From JBFWUM01 sp050247255 (GTDB lineage: Bacteria > Acidobacteriota > Vicinamibacteria > Vicinamibacterales > UBA2999), in contig JBFWUM010000019.1 in the NCBI GenBank assembly GCA_050247255.1, forward strand, positions 1-64,000: a DNA stretch of 64,000 bases, in the 5' to 3' direction. The notes beneath the pieces are model-generated. The model made no database searches, had not been told where the DNA came from, and was given only the letters and a program-made list of their open reading frames with translations. A program made the translations under genes and the position numbers. Below are positions 1-9,995 of the stretch, in pieces; position 1 is the stretch's first letter; every line of letters begins with the position of its first letter.

Positions 1-263
1 TGGCGGTGGGACTGTTCGCCACCGACGGCGGGCTCTTCTTCGGCGGCGGCATCGCGAAGCTGATGACCCAGCTCACCGGCGTGGCGGCGGTCGGCGTGGC
101 GGTCTTCGGGCTCAGCGCCATCACGTGGCTGATCCTCAAGACGACGATCGGCATCCGTGTAAGCGCGGAGGAGGAGGTCGAAGGGCTCGACGTGGGCGAG
201 CACGGCATGGAGGCGTATCCCGGCTTCACGCCGACGAAGGAAGCCCGCGCCGAGGTCATCTAA
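1..263 (+). CDS. amt: Ammonium transporter Amt, C-terminal fragment
   Basis: Partial gene cut by the window edge; the reading frame is open from base 3. The visible 86 or so residues hold the last membrane helix, rich in Val, Ala and Gly, followed by a cytoplasmic tail with GLDVGEHGMEAYPGF, the typical Amt/MEP C-terminal signature (GLD..EHGE.AY). Amt proteins conduct ammonium or ammonia across the inner membrane, and this tail contacts the channel gate and the P-II protein. The neighbouring porin, glnD and P-II gene on the same strand support the call. The last codon before TAA is at 258-260. N-terminal helices lie outside the window. Confidence 0.85.
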   Translation, partial: AVGLFATDGGLFFGGGIAKLMTQLTGVAAVGVAVFGLSAITWLILKTTIGIRVSAEEEVEGLDVGEHGMEAYPGFTPTKEARAEVI

Positions 264-278
264 GGCGCGATCGGTTCA

Positions 279-307
279 GGGCGGCGGCGTGAGGGGAGCC
301 GCCGCCC
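279..307 (+). terminator. GC-rich hairpin after amt
   Basis: A perfect 10-bp stem, GGGCGGCGGC and GCCGCCGCCC with a 9-nt loop, lies 16 bases after the amt stop and 31 bases before the porin start. No clear U-run follows, so it may be a Rho-independent-like attenuator or an RNA-stabilising hairpin rather than a strong terminator. Confidence 0.5.
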
Positions 308-338
308 GTGTCTCAACCCCTAACGGAGGAGTTTCTCG

Positions 339-1151
339 ATGTCGTTTACGCGTGCAATGCGGTGGGGTCTCTCGGGGCTGGGAGCGTTCGGGCTCGTCAC
401 GATGCTGGCGGCGCCGGCGCAGGCCCAGGACGACGGGCCGACCGTGGCGGTCACTGGTGGCCTCGACTTCACGAACCAGTACAACTTCCGGGGCATCCGG
501 CAGAACACCGAGGGCGTCTCGATCTGGCCGTTCGTCGATCTCGGGATCGGCTTCGAGAACGCGACCCTGAACTTCGGCACGTGGAACGCGCTCCACAGCC
601 AGCTCGATGACAACAAGTGGTACGAGTCGGACCTGTATGCGACGCTCGGCTTCTCGGCCGGCTCCACCACCCTCGGCATCACCTACACCTCGTACACGAG
701 CCCTGGCGACTACTTCGCCCACGTGAAGGAGCTGGCGGTCAAGGCGACGGTCGACGACAGTGCGGCGCTCGGGCGCGGATCGCTCAAGCCGTACGCGCTG
801 GTCGCCTTCGAGCTCGACGACGCGCAGGCCGACGCGGGGGCCGAGAAGGGCGTCTACCTCGAGCTCGGCGTCGCGCCCGGCGTCGCCGGCGATCGCGCCT
901 CGCTCGCCATCCCGATCAAGGTCGGCCTCAGCCTGAAGGATTACTACGAGTTCGGCACCGGCGAGGACTCGAAGTTCGGGTACTTCAGCATCGGCGGCCT
1001 GGTCACGGTGCCGTTCAACGACAACTTCAACCTGCACGGCGGCGTCGAGTTCCAGGCCTTCGGCGAGAACGTCAAGAACTACAACGGCTTCGGCGACGAC
1101 GGCGACGGGCCGGCGGCGATTGCCTCGATCGGCATCGGCTTCTCGTTCTAA
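339..1151 (+). CDS. TorF-family putative outer-membrane porin
   Basis: 270 residues. A signal peptide ends near residues 27-30 (APAQAQ), followed by alternating polar/aromatic beta-barrel strands and a C-terminal Phe (IGFSF), typical of outer-membrane proteins recognised by the BAM machinery. The segment NQYNFRGIRQ near residues 46-55 matches the Y.FRG..Q signature of the TorF / Gcw_chp putative porin family. A good ribosome site (ggagg about 10 nt before the ATG) sets the start. It lies between amt and glnD, so I infer a role in outer-membrane uptake of a nitrogen compound; the substrate cannot be read from sequence. Confidence 0.7.
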   Translation: MSFTRAMRWGLSGLGAFGLVTMLAAPAQAQDDGPTVAVTGGLDFTNQYNFRGIRQNTEGVSIWPFVDLGIGFENATLNFGTWNALHSQLDDNKWYESDLYATLGFSAGSTTLGITYTSYTSPGDYFAHVKELAVKATVDDSAALGRGSLKPYALVAFELDDAQADAGAEKGVYLELGVAPGVAGDRASLAIPIKVGLSLKDYYEFGTGEDSKFGYFSIGGLVTVPFNDNFNLHGGVEFQAFGENVKNYNGFGDDGDGPAAIASIGIGFSF

Positions 1152-1169
1152 GACTAAGATCCGGGTCGT

Positions 1170-3695
1170 ATGACTTTCACGCAGCGCGGGGCCATTGGCT
1201 CCGCGCTCCGCTCCTCGTTCGAGGCGGCCAGGGACGAGCTGCGGGCGGGCATCCGGCGCGGCGCTGGTGGCCGGACCGGGCTCGAGCGCTACTCGGACCG
1301 GGTGGACACGCTGCTCCGCCAGCTGTTCACCGAAGCGGGCGCCTGCGAGACGCCCGTGGCCGTCATCGCGCTCGGTGGCTACGGCCGGCGGCACCTGTGC
1401 CTGCACTCGGATATCGACCTGTTGCTCCTGTTCGACGGGGCGATCGGCGCGGTGGAAGAGCGCTTCGTCCACGCGTTCCTGACGCCGCTCTGGGACCTCG
1501 GCGTGGTCGTCGGGCACCAGGTTCGGGAGCTGGGGGAGTTCGAGGGGCTCGAGCAGGACAACCCGGAGTTCCTGCTGGCGCTCGTCGATGCCCGGCACGT
1601 TGCCGGGGCGCGTGCGGTGTTCGACCGGTTCGGCGCGGCGTTTCACGTTGCTTCGACGCACGCGTCGATCCTGCGCTCGCTGCTGCAGCTGGTAGACGAG
1701 CGGCACGGGCGCTTCAACGGCACGCTCTACCAGCTCGAGCCGGACGTCAAGGAGGCGCCCGGCGCGCTGCGGGACCTGACGGCGACGCGCACGATTGCGC
1801 TGCTCACCGACCCGCTGCTGCTGCGGCGGGGACCGGCGGACGCGGGCCGCTTCGACGATGCGGAGGATTTCCTGCTGCGGGTGCGGTCGGTGCTGCACCT
1901 TGAGGTGGGACGCAACCAGAACGTCCTGAGCCACGAGCTGCAGGAGAAGACCGCCGAGATGCTCGGCTACCCCGGCGCGGAGCCGCGGCAGCGGGTGGAG
2001 CGGCTGATGAGCGACTACTTCCGTCACGCGCGGATTGTCAGCCGCTCGTTCGAGTGGGCGCGCAAGTCGGCGCCGCTCCCGGTGGGGCCGAACCTGGGCC
2101 TGAGTCGCGACGGCGTCCGCTTCGTCGATCCGGTGGCCGCGGCGCGGAACCCGGCAAGCTGGATCGGAGCGTTCCAGGCGGCGATCGATGCCGGCGCCGA
2201 GATGTCGGAGGAGGCGCTGTCGTGCATCCAGCAGCACGTCGATCGCTACCGGGCTGATGATTTCTTCCCGGAGGCGGCCGACCGGGCGGCGCTGCTGCGG
2301 CTCCTGAAGCCGCGGCCCGGACTCTACGACCGGCTGTCGGAGATGCACGATTGCGGGCTGCTGGGACGGATCTTCCCGGAGTTCCAGGCGATTTCGTGGC
2401 GGGTGGTGCGCGACTTCTACCACAAGTACACGGTGGACGAGCACACGCTGCTCACCATCCGGAACCTGGAGCGGCTGACGACGACGGAGGCCCCCGCCCG
2501 CGTGCGCTTCCGGTCGATCATCGCCGACCTGCCGTCGCCGGAGCTGCTGGTGCTGGCGCTGCTCTTTCACGACGTCGGCAAGTGGCGCGACGACGACCAC
2601 GCGCTCGAGAGCGTACGGATGGCGGAGGACGTGCTGGCGCGGATCCAGCTCGAACCGGAGCAGCGCGATATGGTGCTCTTCCTGATTCGCCACCACCTGC
2701 GCATGTCGCTGGCCGCGTTCCGCCGCGACACCGAGGACCCGGAGATCGTCCGCACGTTCGCGTCGCTCGTCGGCACCGAGGAACGGCTCAAGATGCTCTG
2801 CCTGATGACGGTCGTGGACGTCGAGGCGGTCAGCCCGGAGACGCTCACGGCGTGGAAGGCGGAATTGCTCTGGCGGTTATACGTGGACACTTACAATCAC
2901 CTCACGCAGCGCTACGGCGACGAGCTGATCGAGCGCAACCAGGCGGGGCTCAACGAGCTGCTGGCCGGGCGGCCGCAGGACCTGTCGCCGGCGGAGATCT
3001 CCGGCTTCCTCGAGGGGCTGCCGCAGCGCTACCTGCTGTTGTTCTCGTCGGACGCGATCTACCGCCACGTCCGGCTGGCGCGTGACATCCGTCCCGACGA
3101 GGTCCACCTCTCGCTGGAGCAGAAGGACAGCGTCTGGACGCTGGCGGTGGCGACGCTCGATCGCCCGTTCCTCTTTTCGAACATCTGCGGCGTGCTGTCG
3201 TCGTTCGCCATGAACATCCGCCGCGGCCACGCCTTCACCAACCCGAACGGGCTGGTGCTGGATGTGTTCGAGTTCACCGACGAGGAGCGCTTCCTCGACC
3301 TCAACCCGGACGCCCAGACGCAGGTGCTGCGCGTCCTGCAGGAGGTCGTCTCCGGGCGCGCCGACGTCACCGAGCGGCTGCGCGGCCGCGAGTCGGGGAT
3401 CCTCGCGCCGAAGGCGCAGGGCCGCATTGCCACCGTCGTCCATGCCGACAACGCGGCGTCGAGCCGCTACACGATCGTCGACATCGTCACGCCGAACGCG
3501 CTGGGGCTGCTGTACCGCATCAGCCGGGTCATCTCGGGCCACGGCTGCGACGTCGACCTGGTCCTCATCGCCACCGAGGGGGAGCGCGCGATCGACGTGT
3601 TCCACATCACCAAGGCCGGCGCCAAACTCACCGAGGCGGAGCAGCAGGCGCTGACCGCCGAACTGCAACGCACACTGGAGGGCACACCGACATGA
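1170..3695 (+). CDS. glnD: Bifunctional [protein-PII] uridylyltransferase / uridylyl-removing enzyme GlnD
   Basis: 841 residues, close to the usual GlnD length. Domains in order: nucleotidyltransferase with GGYGRRHLCLHSDIDLLLL near residues 69-87 (GG...DxD motif); a GlnE-like linker; an HD hydrolase domain with H425 and the pair H467-D468 (FHDVGKW); and two C-terminal ACT domains, about 650-735 and 765-835, that sense glutamine. The enzyme uridylylates P-II when glutamine is low and removes UMP when it is high. The stop codon overlaps the P-II start by 4 bp (ATGA), so substrate and enzyme are translationally coupled. All visible catalytic motifs are intact. Confidence 0.95.
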   Translation: MTFTQRGAIGSALRSSFEAARDELRAGIRRGAGGRTGLERYSDRVDTLLRQLFTEAGACETPVAVIALGGYGRRHLCLHSDIDLLLLFDGAIGAVEERFVHAFLTPLWDLGVVVGHQVRELGEFEGLEQDNPEFLLALVDARHVAGARAVFDRFGAAFHVASTHASILRSLLQLVDERHGRFNGTLYQLEPDVKEAPGALRDLTATRTIALLTDPLLLRRGPADAGRFDDAEDFLLRVRSVLHLEVGRNQNVLSHELQEKTAEMLGYPGAEPRQRVERLMSDYFRHARIVSRSFEWARKSAPLPVGPNLGLSRDGVRFVDPVAAARNPASWIGAFQAAIDAGAEMSEEALSCIQQHVDRYRADDFFPEAADRAALLRLLKPRPGLYDRLSEMHDCGLLGRIFPEFQAISWRVVRDFYHKYTVDEHTLLTIRNLERLTTTEAPARVRFRSIIADLPSPELLVLALLFHDVGKWRDDDHALESVRMAEDVLARIQLEPEQRDMVLFLIRHHLRMSLAAFRRDTEDPEIVRTFASLVGTEERLKMLCLMTVVDVEAVSPETLTAWKAELLWRLYVDTYNHLTQRYGDELIERNQAGLNELLAGRPQDLSPAEISGFLEGLPQRYLLLFSSDAIYRHVRLARDIRPDEVHLSLEQKDSVWTLAVATLDRPFLFSNICGVLSSFAMNIRRGHAFTNPNGLVLDVFEFTDEERFLDLNPDAQTQVLRVLQEVVSGRADVTERLRGRESGILAPKAQGRIATVVHADNAASSRYTIVDIVTPNALGLLYRISRVISGHGCDVDLVLIATEGERAIDVFHITKAGAKLTEAEQQALTAELQRTLEGTPT

Positions 3696-4021
3696 AACTG
3701 CTCAAGAGCATCGTTCGGCCGAACAAAGTGGACGACGTGAAGGACGCGCTGGCCGCGCTGAGTATCGCCGGCATGACCGTCACCGAGGTCCGCGGTCACG
3801 GCAAGCAGAAGGGGCACACGGCGATTTACCGCGGCAAGGAATACAACGTGAGCCTGCTGCCGAAGATGGAGATCGAGGTCGTGGTCCCCGACTCGCTCGC
3901 CGACGACGCGATCAAGGCGATTGTCCAGGCGGCGCGCACCGGCGAGATCGGCGACGGCCGGGTCTTCGTGATTCCGGTGCAGGAGAGCTACCGCATCCGC
4001 ACCGGCGAGAAGGAATCGTAG
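3692..4021 (+). CDS. glnB: P-II nitrogen regulatory protein
   Basis: 109 residues, slightly shorter than the usual 112. It begins MKLLKSIVRP, contains the T-loop with the uridylylation target Tyr51 (YRGKEY at 46-51), and has the family signature region around GEIGDGRVFV near residue 82-91. P-II trimers sense ATP/ADP and 2-oxoglutarate and regulate AmtB, glutamine synthetase control and NtrB. Tyr51 together with the adjoining glnD implies control by uridylylation. Whether it is functionally GlnB or GlnK is open: linkage to amt suggests GlnK, linkage to glnD suggests GlnB. The start ATG overlaps the glnD stop. Confidence 0.93.
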   Translation: MKLLKSIVRPNKVDDVKDALAALSIAGMTVTEVRGHGKQKGHTAIYRGKEYNVSLLPKMEIEVVVPDSLADDAIKAIVQAARTGEIGDGRVFVIPVQESYRIRTGEKES

Positions 4022-4057
4022 AGGGCACGAGGAGGGCGGGACCCTGGTCGTCGGCTC

Positions 4058-5294
4058 ATGGCGCATTCCCTGCAGCTCCTCCTGCTGCTTGCCCTCGTTG
4101 TCGCGGCCGCCAAGCTCGCCGGGGCGGCCGCGGGCCGGCTGGGCCAGCCGTCGGTCTTCGGCGAGATCCTCGCCGGCCTGATCCTCGGCCCGACGGTGAT
4201 TGACCTCTTCGGTCTCGGCGTGTTCGACGCGCCGCTGCTGGAGAGCACACGCGATCTGGCCGAGATCGGCGTCCTGCTGCTGATGTTCGTCGCCGGGCTC
4301 GAGACCGACCTGGTCGAAATGCGGCGCGTCGGCAGGGCCGCGTTCTGGGCGGCGTTCGGCGGCGTCATGCTGCCGCTCGCCGGCGGCGCGGCCGTCGCCG
4401 TCGCCTTCGGCCTGCCGCTCTACTGGCAGGGCATCTTCATCGGCACCATCCTCACGGCTACCAGCGTCAGCATCTCTGCGCAGACGCTCCTCGAGCTCGG
4501 CGCGCTGCGATCCAAGGAAGGGTCCACCATCCTCGGCGCCGCGGTCATCGACGACGTGATGGGCATCGTCGTGCTGTCGATCGTGGTTGCCTTCGCCAAG
4601 GCGTCGGCGGGCGGCGTCGACGTCGCCGAAATCGGCATCGTCGGCCTGCGCATCGCCGCCTATTTCGCGGCCGCGTTGTTTGCGGGCCGGTTCATCCCGC
4701 CGATCCTCCGGTGCGCCTCGTCGCTTGGCGTCAGCCAGGCGTTGCTGGCCGCGGCCCTGGTCATCGCGTTCGTGTATGCCTGGGCGGCGGAGTACCTCGG
4801 GGAAGTGGCGGCGATCACCGGCGCCTACATCGCCGGCGTCCTGATCGCGCAAACTCCGTTCAAGCAGGACATCGACCGCGGCATTCACCCGGCGACCTAC
4901 TCGATCTTCGTCCCAGTGTTCTTCATCAGCATCGGGCTCCAGGCCAACGGCCGCGAACTCGGCCCGCAGGCGCTGTTCACCGTCGTGCTCGTGCTGGTGG
5001 CCATCGTGGCGAAGACCGTCGGCAGTGGCATTGCCGCGCGNNNNNNNNNNNNNNNNNNNNNNNNNNNNNNNNNNNNNNNNNNNNNNNNNNNNNNNNNNNN
5101 NNNNNNNNNNNNNNNNNNNNNNNNNNNNNNNNNNNNNNNNCGCGAACGGCTTGATCGGCCGGGAGGTCTTCTCGGCGTCGGTCATCATGGTCCTGGTGAC
5201 GACGATGGTGACACCGCCGCTGCTGCGCCTGGTGTTCCCGCGCCGCGCCGGCGAGCACGTCGTGGTTGAAGAGACCGTCGCTCACTACTCGTAG
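4058..5294 (+). CDS. Cation:proton antiporter (CPA2/KefB-type), interrupted by assembly gap
   Basis: Membrane protein of the monovalent cation:proton antiporter-2 family. The first part (4058-5040) encodes about 328 residues with about ten hydrophobic helices, including the family regions GQPSVFGEILAGLILGP and LLLMFVAGLETDL near the N terminus and GAYIAGVLIAQTPF in the middle. The last 51 residues (5141-5294) contain NGLIGREVFSASVIMVL, typical of the final helices. The two parts are in different frames, so the N block has arbitrary length; by comparison with relatives I estimate 30-40 residues are missing. The 3' end overlaps the convergent permease gene by 10 bp. Na+ versus K+ specificity cannot be decided. 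Confidence 0.85.
5041..5140. other. Assembly gap (100 N) inside the antiporter gene
   Basis: Exactly 100 unknown bases. Unlike the other two gaps, the flanks share only about 4 bases, so some real sequence is missing here. The reading frame changes across it, so 100 is a placeholder length. Confidence 0.95.
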
Positions 5295-6553
5295 CGCAGC
5301 GCCTCGATCGGATCGAGGCGAGCGGCACGAAACGCCGGCACCATCCCGAAGAAGACGCCGACCGCGGCGGAGAAGCCGAGGCCGAGCGCGAACGACCACC
5401 ACGGCAGCGAGATCGGGAACCCGGTGGCCAGGTTCACGGTGATGCCGATGGCGCTGCCGAGCGCGATGCCGAGGACGCCGCCGACCGAGGTCAGGACGAT
5501 CGCCTCGGCCAGGAACTGCAGCAGGATCTCGCGCCGCCGCGCGCCGAGCGCCTTGCGCACGCCGATCTCCCGCGTCCGCTCGGTCACCGAGATGGTCATG
5601 ATGGCCATCACGCCGATGCCGCCGACCATCAGCGCAATCGACGAGATGACGACCAGGCCGAGGAAGGTGGCGCCGCTGATCTGGTCCCACACCGCCAGGA
5701 TGGCGTCCTGGGTGACGATGTCGAAGTCGTTCGGCTGGTCGAGGGTCAGGCGGTGGCGGATGCGCATCACCTCCTCGACCTCGCGCAGCGCCTGGTCCCG
5801 CGGCACGCCGTCGCGCGGCACCACGGCGACGAGCGCCGTATCGGCCAGCGGCTGGCCGTTGTCATAGAGCGTCTGGTAGGTGGTCAGCGGCACCAGCACG
5901 AAATCGTCGACGCCGCCGGCGATGCCGCCGGCGTTCGGCCGCGGCGCCAGCACGCCGACCACGGTGTACTCGATGGCGCCGAGGCGCACCTTCTTGCCGA
6001 TCGGATCGAGCCCCTCGCGCCGGAACAGCGCGTCGTAGGACGTGTAGCCGAGGACGACGACCCGCCGCCGCCGCTCGACCTCCGCCGCGGTGAAGGCGCG
6101 CCCCAGCTCCACGGCAATCGAGTTGATCTCGGTGAACCGCTCGGTGGCGCCGGTGATCCGCTGCTGCGTCGTGCGCCGCCCGTCGTAGCTGACCCGCTCC
6201 TGGACGTTGACGAACTCGCCGAGCCAGGCGTCGACCATGCCGACCGACGGCGCCAGCCGCCGGATGGCTTCGGCGTCCTGCACCGTGATCTCCGGGCGGC
6301 GGAGCAGCTCGGCGAAGTCGGCGCCGCCGGCGACGCTGACGCCGCTGAACTGGGCGACGAAGATCGTGTTCGGCCCGAGCTGCCGGATCATGTCCCGCAG
6401 CGACTGGTCGAAGCCGCGGATCAGCGAGGTCATGCCGACGATCGACGTGATGCCGATGACCACCCCGAGCACCGTCAGCGCCGAGCGCAGCTTGTTCGTG
6501 CGCAGCGTGTCGAGCGCCAGGTGGACGACTTCCTTGAGCAGGCCGAGTTTCAT
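5285..6553 (-). CDS. MacB/FtsX-type ABC transporter permease (second copy)
   Basis: 422 residues. An N-terminal membrane helix (TVLGVVIGITSIVG, about 28-41) is followed by a large periplasmic MacB-core domain (about 50-280) and three C-terminal helices. The cytoplasmic loop has the FtsX/MacB signature SVTERTREIGVRKALGARR after the second helix. Such permeases do not form a conventional channel but couple cytoplasmic ATP hydrolysis to movement of periplasmic or lipid substrates. It is the last gene of a minus-strand set with a paralogous permease and an adaptor. The final codons overlap the convergent antiporter gene by 10 bp. No ATPase domain is fused to it. Confidence 0.88.
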   Translation of the reverse strand: MKLGLLKEVVHLALDTLRTNKLRSALTVLGVVIGITSIVGMTSLIRGFDQSLRDMIRQLGPNTIFVAQFSGVSVAGGADFAELLRRPEITVQDAEAIRRLAPSVGMVDAWLGEFVNVQERVSYDGRRTTQQRITGATERFTEINSIAVELGRAFTAAEVERRRRVVVLGYTSYDALFRREGLDPIGKKVRLGAIEYTVVGVLAPRPNAGGIAGGVDDFVLVPLTTYQTLYDNGQPLADTALVAVVPRDGVPRDQALREVEEVMRIRHRLTLDQPNDFDIVTQDAILAVWDQISGATFLGLVVISSIALMVGGIGVMAIMTISVTERTREIGVRKALGARRREILLQFLAEAIVLTSVGGVLGIALGSAIGITVNLATGFPISLPWWSFALGLGFSAAVGVFFGMVPAFRAARLDPIEALRYE

Positions 6554-6560
6554 CTTCGTC

Positions 6561-6636
6561 TCGAGAGGGCGGAGCGCACGGCTCCGTGCCTCCGTGTGAG
6601 GCCGTGACCTCCGCAGCCTCCTCGGCCTCTCGCGAC
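6561..6636. repeat. Octamer-period repeat between the two permeases
   Basis: Between the permease genes the DNA reads as degenerate 8-nt units such as cacggctc, cgtgcctc, cgtgtgag, gccgtgac and ctccgcag. Outer segments are partly inverted (cgagaggg at the left, cctctcg at the right). It is one member of the 7/8-nt periodic family found across the window and more degenerate than most others. Confidence 0.5.
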
Positions 6637-6637
6637 A

Positions 6638-7847
<1,210 letters not shown>

Positions 7848-7864
<17 letters not shown>

Positions 7865-9218
7865 GCGCCTGCTGCGGCTCCTGGATCGTCACGGCTTCAC
7901 CGTCGGCCAGCTCGCGGACCGTGGCAAACGGCCCGGTGACCACCTGGTCGCCGGCGCCGGCGCCCTCGAGCACCTCGAAGTATCGCTCGCCGGCAATACC
8001 GACCTTGACCGGCGTGAAGACGACCCGCCCGTCGCGGATGACGAACACGCCCTCGGTCTCGCGCCGCTCCTGCCCGGGCGGCGGCTCGGGCGGCGCCGGC
8101 CGCGTCGCCGGCGCGCCGCCGCGTCCGCCGAAGAAGCTGCGCTCGCGCTCCGGCGGCGGCTCCCGCACCAGGGTGTCCGTCTCGTCGAACAGCATCTCGC
8201 GCACGGTCAGCGACTGGATCGGCACCGACACGACGCCGCTGCGCGTGGCGGTCGTGATTTCCGCGGTGCACGTGAAGCCGGGGCGGATATCGGGGACCGG
8301 TTCGTCGATGGTGACGACCACCTTGAAGTTGGTCGCCGTCGCCGTGCCCGCCGCCTGGCCGGCGGCCGCCTGGATCGGGCTGTTGCCGATCTCGGTGACG
8401 TGGCCGCGGAACGTCCGGTCGGGGACCGCGTCGATCGTGATGCGCGCCGCCTGCCCGAGCTGCACGTTGGGGATGTCGGTTTCGTCGACCTCGATCTCAG
8501 CCTGGATCTGCGACATGTCGGCGACCGTCAGCAGCACCGTGCCGGCATTGTTCATGGTCCCGACGACCACGTTCTCGCCCTGCTCGATGTTGCGCCGCGT
8601 GACGATGCCGTCCATCGGCGACGAGATGATCACCTGGCTCAGGTTGTACTGCGTCGTCGACAGGCTCGCCTGCTCCTGGCGGATCTGCTGCTGGCGCGTC
8701 TCGACCTCCTGCACCCGCGCCGTGTATTCGGCGTCGCGGACGGCGACGTCATTCTCGGCGCGCTCGAGCGTTTCGCGCGGCGTCAGCCCCTCGCGCGCGA
8801 GATCCTGCTGCCGCTTCAGGTTCTGCTGCGCGAGATCGAGGTTGGCCTTAGCCTGGACGACGGCGGTCTGCGCCTGCTGCAGCGCCGAGCGCGCGGCCGC
8901 GACGCTGGCTTCGCCGCGTTCGAGCTGGCCGGAGAGCGAGCGCGGATCGATCTCGAGCAGGAAGTCGCCCGCCTTCACCCGCTGCCCTTCGACCACGGCA
9001 AGGCGGGTGACGCGGCCCATCTGGTTGGCCGAGATGTCCACCTGGCGCACCGGCTGGATCTTGCCCGACGCCGAGACGATGGCCTCGAGGTCGCGCGTCC
9101 GCAGCGCTTCGGCGGTGACCTCGGGCAGGTCGGGCCCGGCGAAATAGACACGCGCGCCGGCGCCGCCGGCCACGAGCAGGATGACGACCCCGAGGATGAT
9201 CCACTTCCTTCGACTCAC
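7848..9218 (-). CDS. Periplasmic adaptor (HlyD/MacA-like membrane fusion protein)
   Basis: 456 residues from a GTG start (VSRRKW) placed by a ggagg site 6 nt upstream; longer readings would begin in the upstream gene. An N-terminal membrane anchor (about 6-25) is followed by a lipoyl half-motif (SGKIQPVRQVDI), a long coiled-coil hairpin rich in Gln and Ala (about 90-190), the second lipoyl half (SPMDGIVTRRNIEQGE) and a beta-barrel. Near residue 355-390 there is an unusual Pro/Arg/Glu/Gly-rich insertion before the last domain. MacA-type adaptors bridge inner-membrane permeases to an outer-membrane channel. The start overlaps the Yip1-like gene by 4 bp. Confidence 0.88.
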
Positions 9219-9949
9219 GCGGTTCCTCCAGTCAGCGCCATCGCCGCCGCGAGCAGCAGCGCGAGCGCGACATAGGCGCCGGCAAACGCCAGCGCCAGAC
9301 GGCGGGCGGGGCGGTGCACGAGCACGCCAACCCCGATGGCCAGGACCACCACCCACCAGACGACGAAGAGATCGATGACGCCGAGAAAGCGGGCCAGCGG
9401 CGACCCCTCGTCGAGCGCGCCGGCCAGGCGGATGAGGGTGGTCGGACTGGCGAGCGTCTCGTTGACGTAGTTCAACGGCGTCGCGATCAGCTGCCGCAGC
9501 GCCAGGATCACGCCGGCGTGCGACACGATGGCCAGTAACTGCGTGAGCGATGCCGCGGCGCCGAGCGCGCGCACGACGCCGAGCAGCACCGGCGCCAGCG
9601 CGATCGTCAGCACCGGTCCGCTCAGGACGGCCGTCAGCGCGGCGTAGGCGATCCCCTGGCGGCTCAGCTCATGGAACTGCGCGTACTCCCCGTCGCCGAT
9701 GCTGCCGCCGAATGCGATGGCCGTCCGCTCCCACTGATCGACCAGGGCCAGCTGGCCGACCTCGGTGGAAAGAAACGCCGCCTGGCACGCGAACGTGATG
9801 AGTGTGGTCGCGACAAGGACGGCAACCCAACGCGGCTCGGCGGCCACGGTTGTCAGGGTCGCGCGCGGGCGGCGGACGATGCCGGCCGCGCGAACGGCGA
9901 GAGTGGACACGGATACCCCTCTATACGGATGTTTTTCGCCTGGGTTCAC
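9215..9949 (-). CDS. Yip1-domain-like integral membrane protein
   Basis: 244 residues with about five hydrophobic helices, RRPRATLTTVAAEPRW near the N terminus and an overall pattern like bacterial Yip1-family proteins. First gene of the minus-strand export set and 4-bp overlapping with the adaptor, so it is probably co-expressed with it. Its role in the transporter is unknown; a helper that places the complex in the inner membrane is only an inference. The start is uncertain: an in-frame GTG 11 codons downstream (VSVSTLAV) is possible. Confidence 0.6.
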   Translation of the reverse strand: MNPGEKHPYRGVSVSTLAVRAAGIVRRPRATLTTVAAEPRWVAVLVATTLITFACQAAFLSTEVGQLALVDQWERTAIAFGGSIGDGEYAQFHELSRQGIAYAALTAVLSGPVLTIALAPVLLGVVRALGAAASLTQLLAIVSHAGVILALRQLIATPLNYVNETLASPTTLIRLAGALDEGSPLARFLGVIDLFVVWWVVVLAIGVGVLVHRPARRLALAFAGAYVALALLLAAAMALTGGTA

Positions 9950-9952
9950 TGC

Positions 9953-9977
9953 GGCACCCCGTGAAGGGGTGCCCTAC
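9953..9977. repeat. REP-like palindrome (family C)
   Basis: GGCACCCC and GGGGTGCC form an 8-bp stem with a 5-nt loop, followed by CTAC. It is the same palindrome as in the cluster after ctpA (44981-45050). It sits between the divergent Yip1-like and outer-membrane protein genes, where a bidirectional hairpin is well placed. Confidence 0.65.
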
Positions 9978-9995
9978 AGCTACACTCCTTCGATT

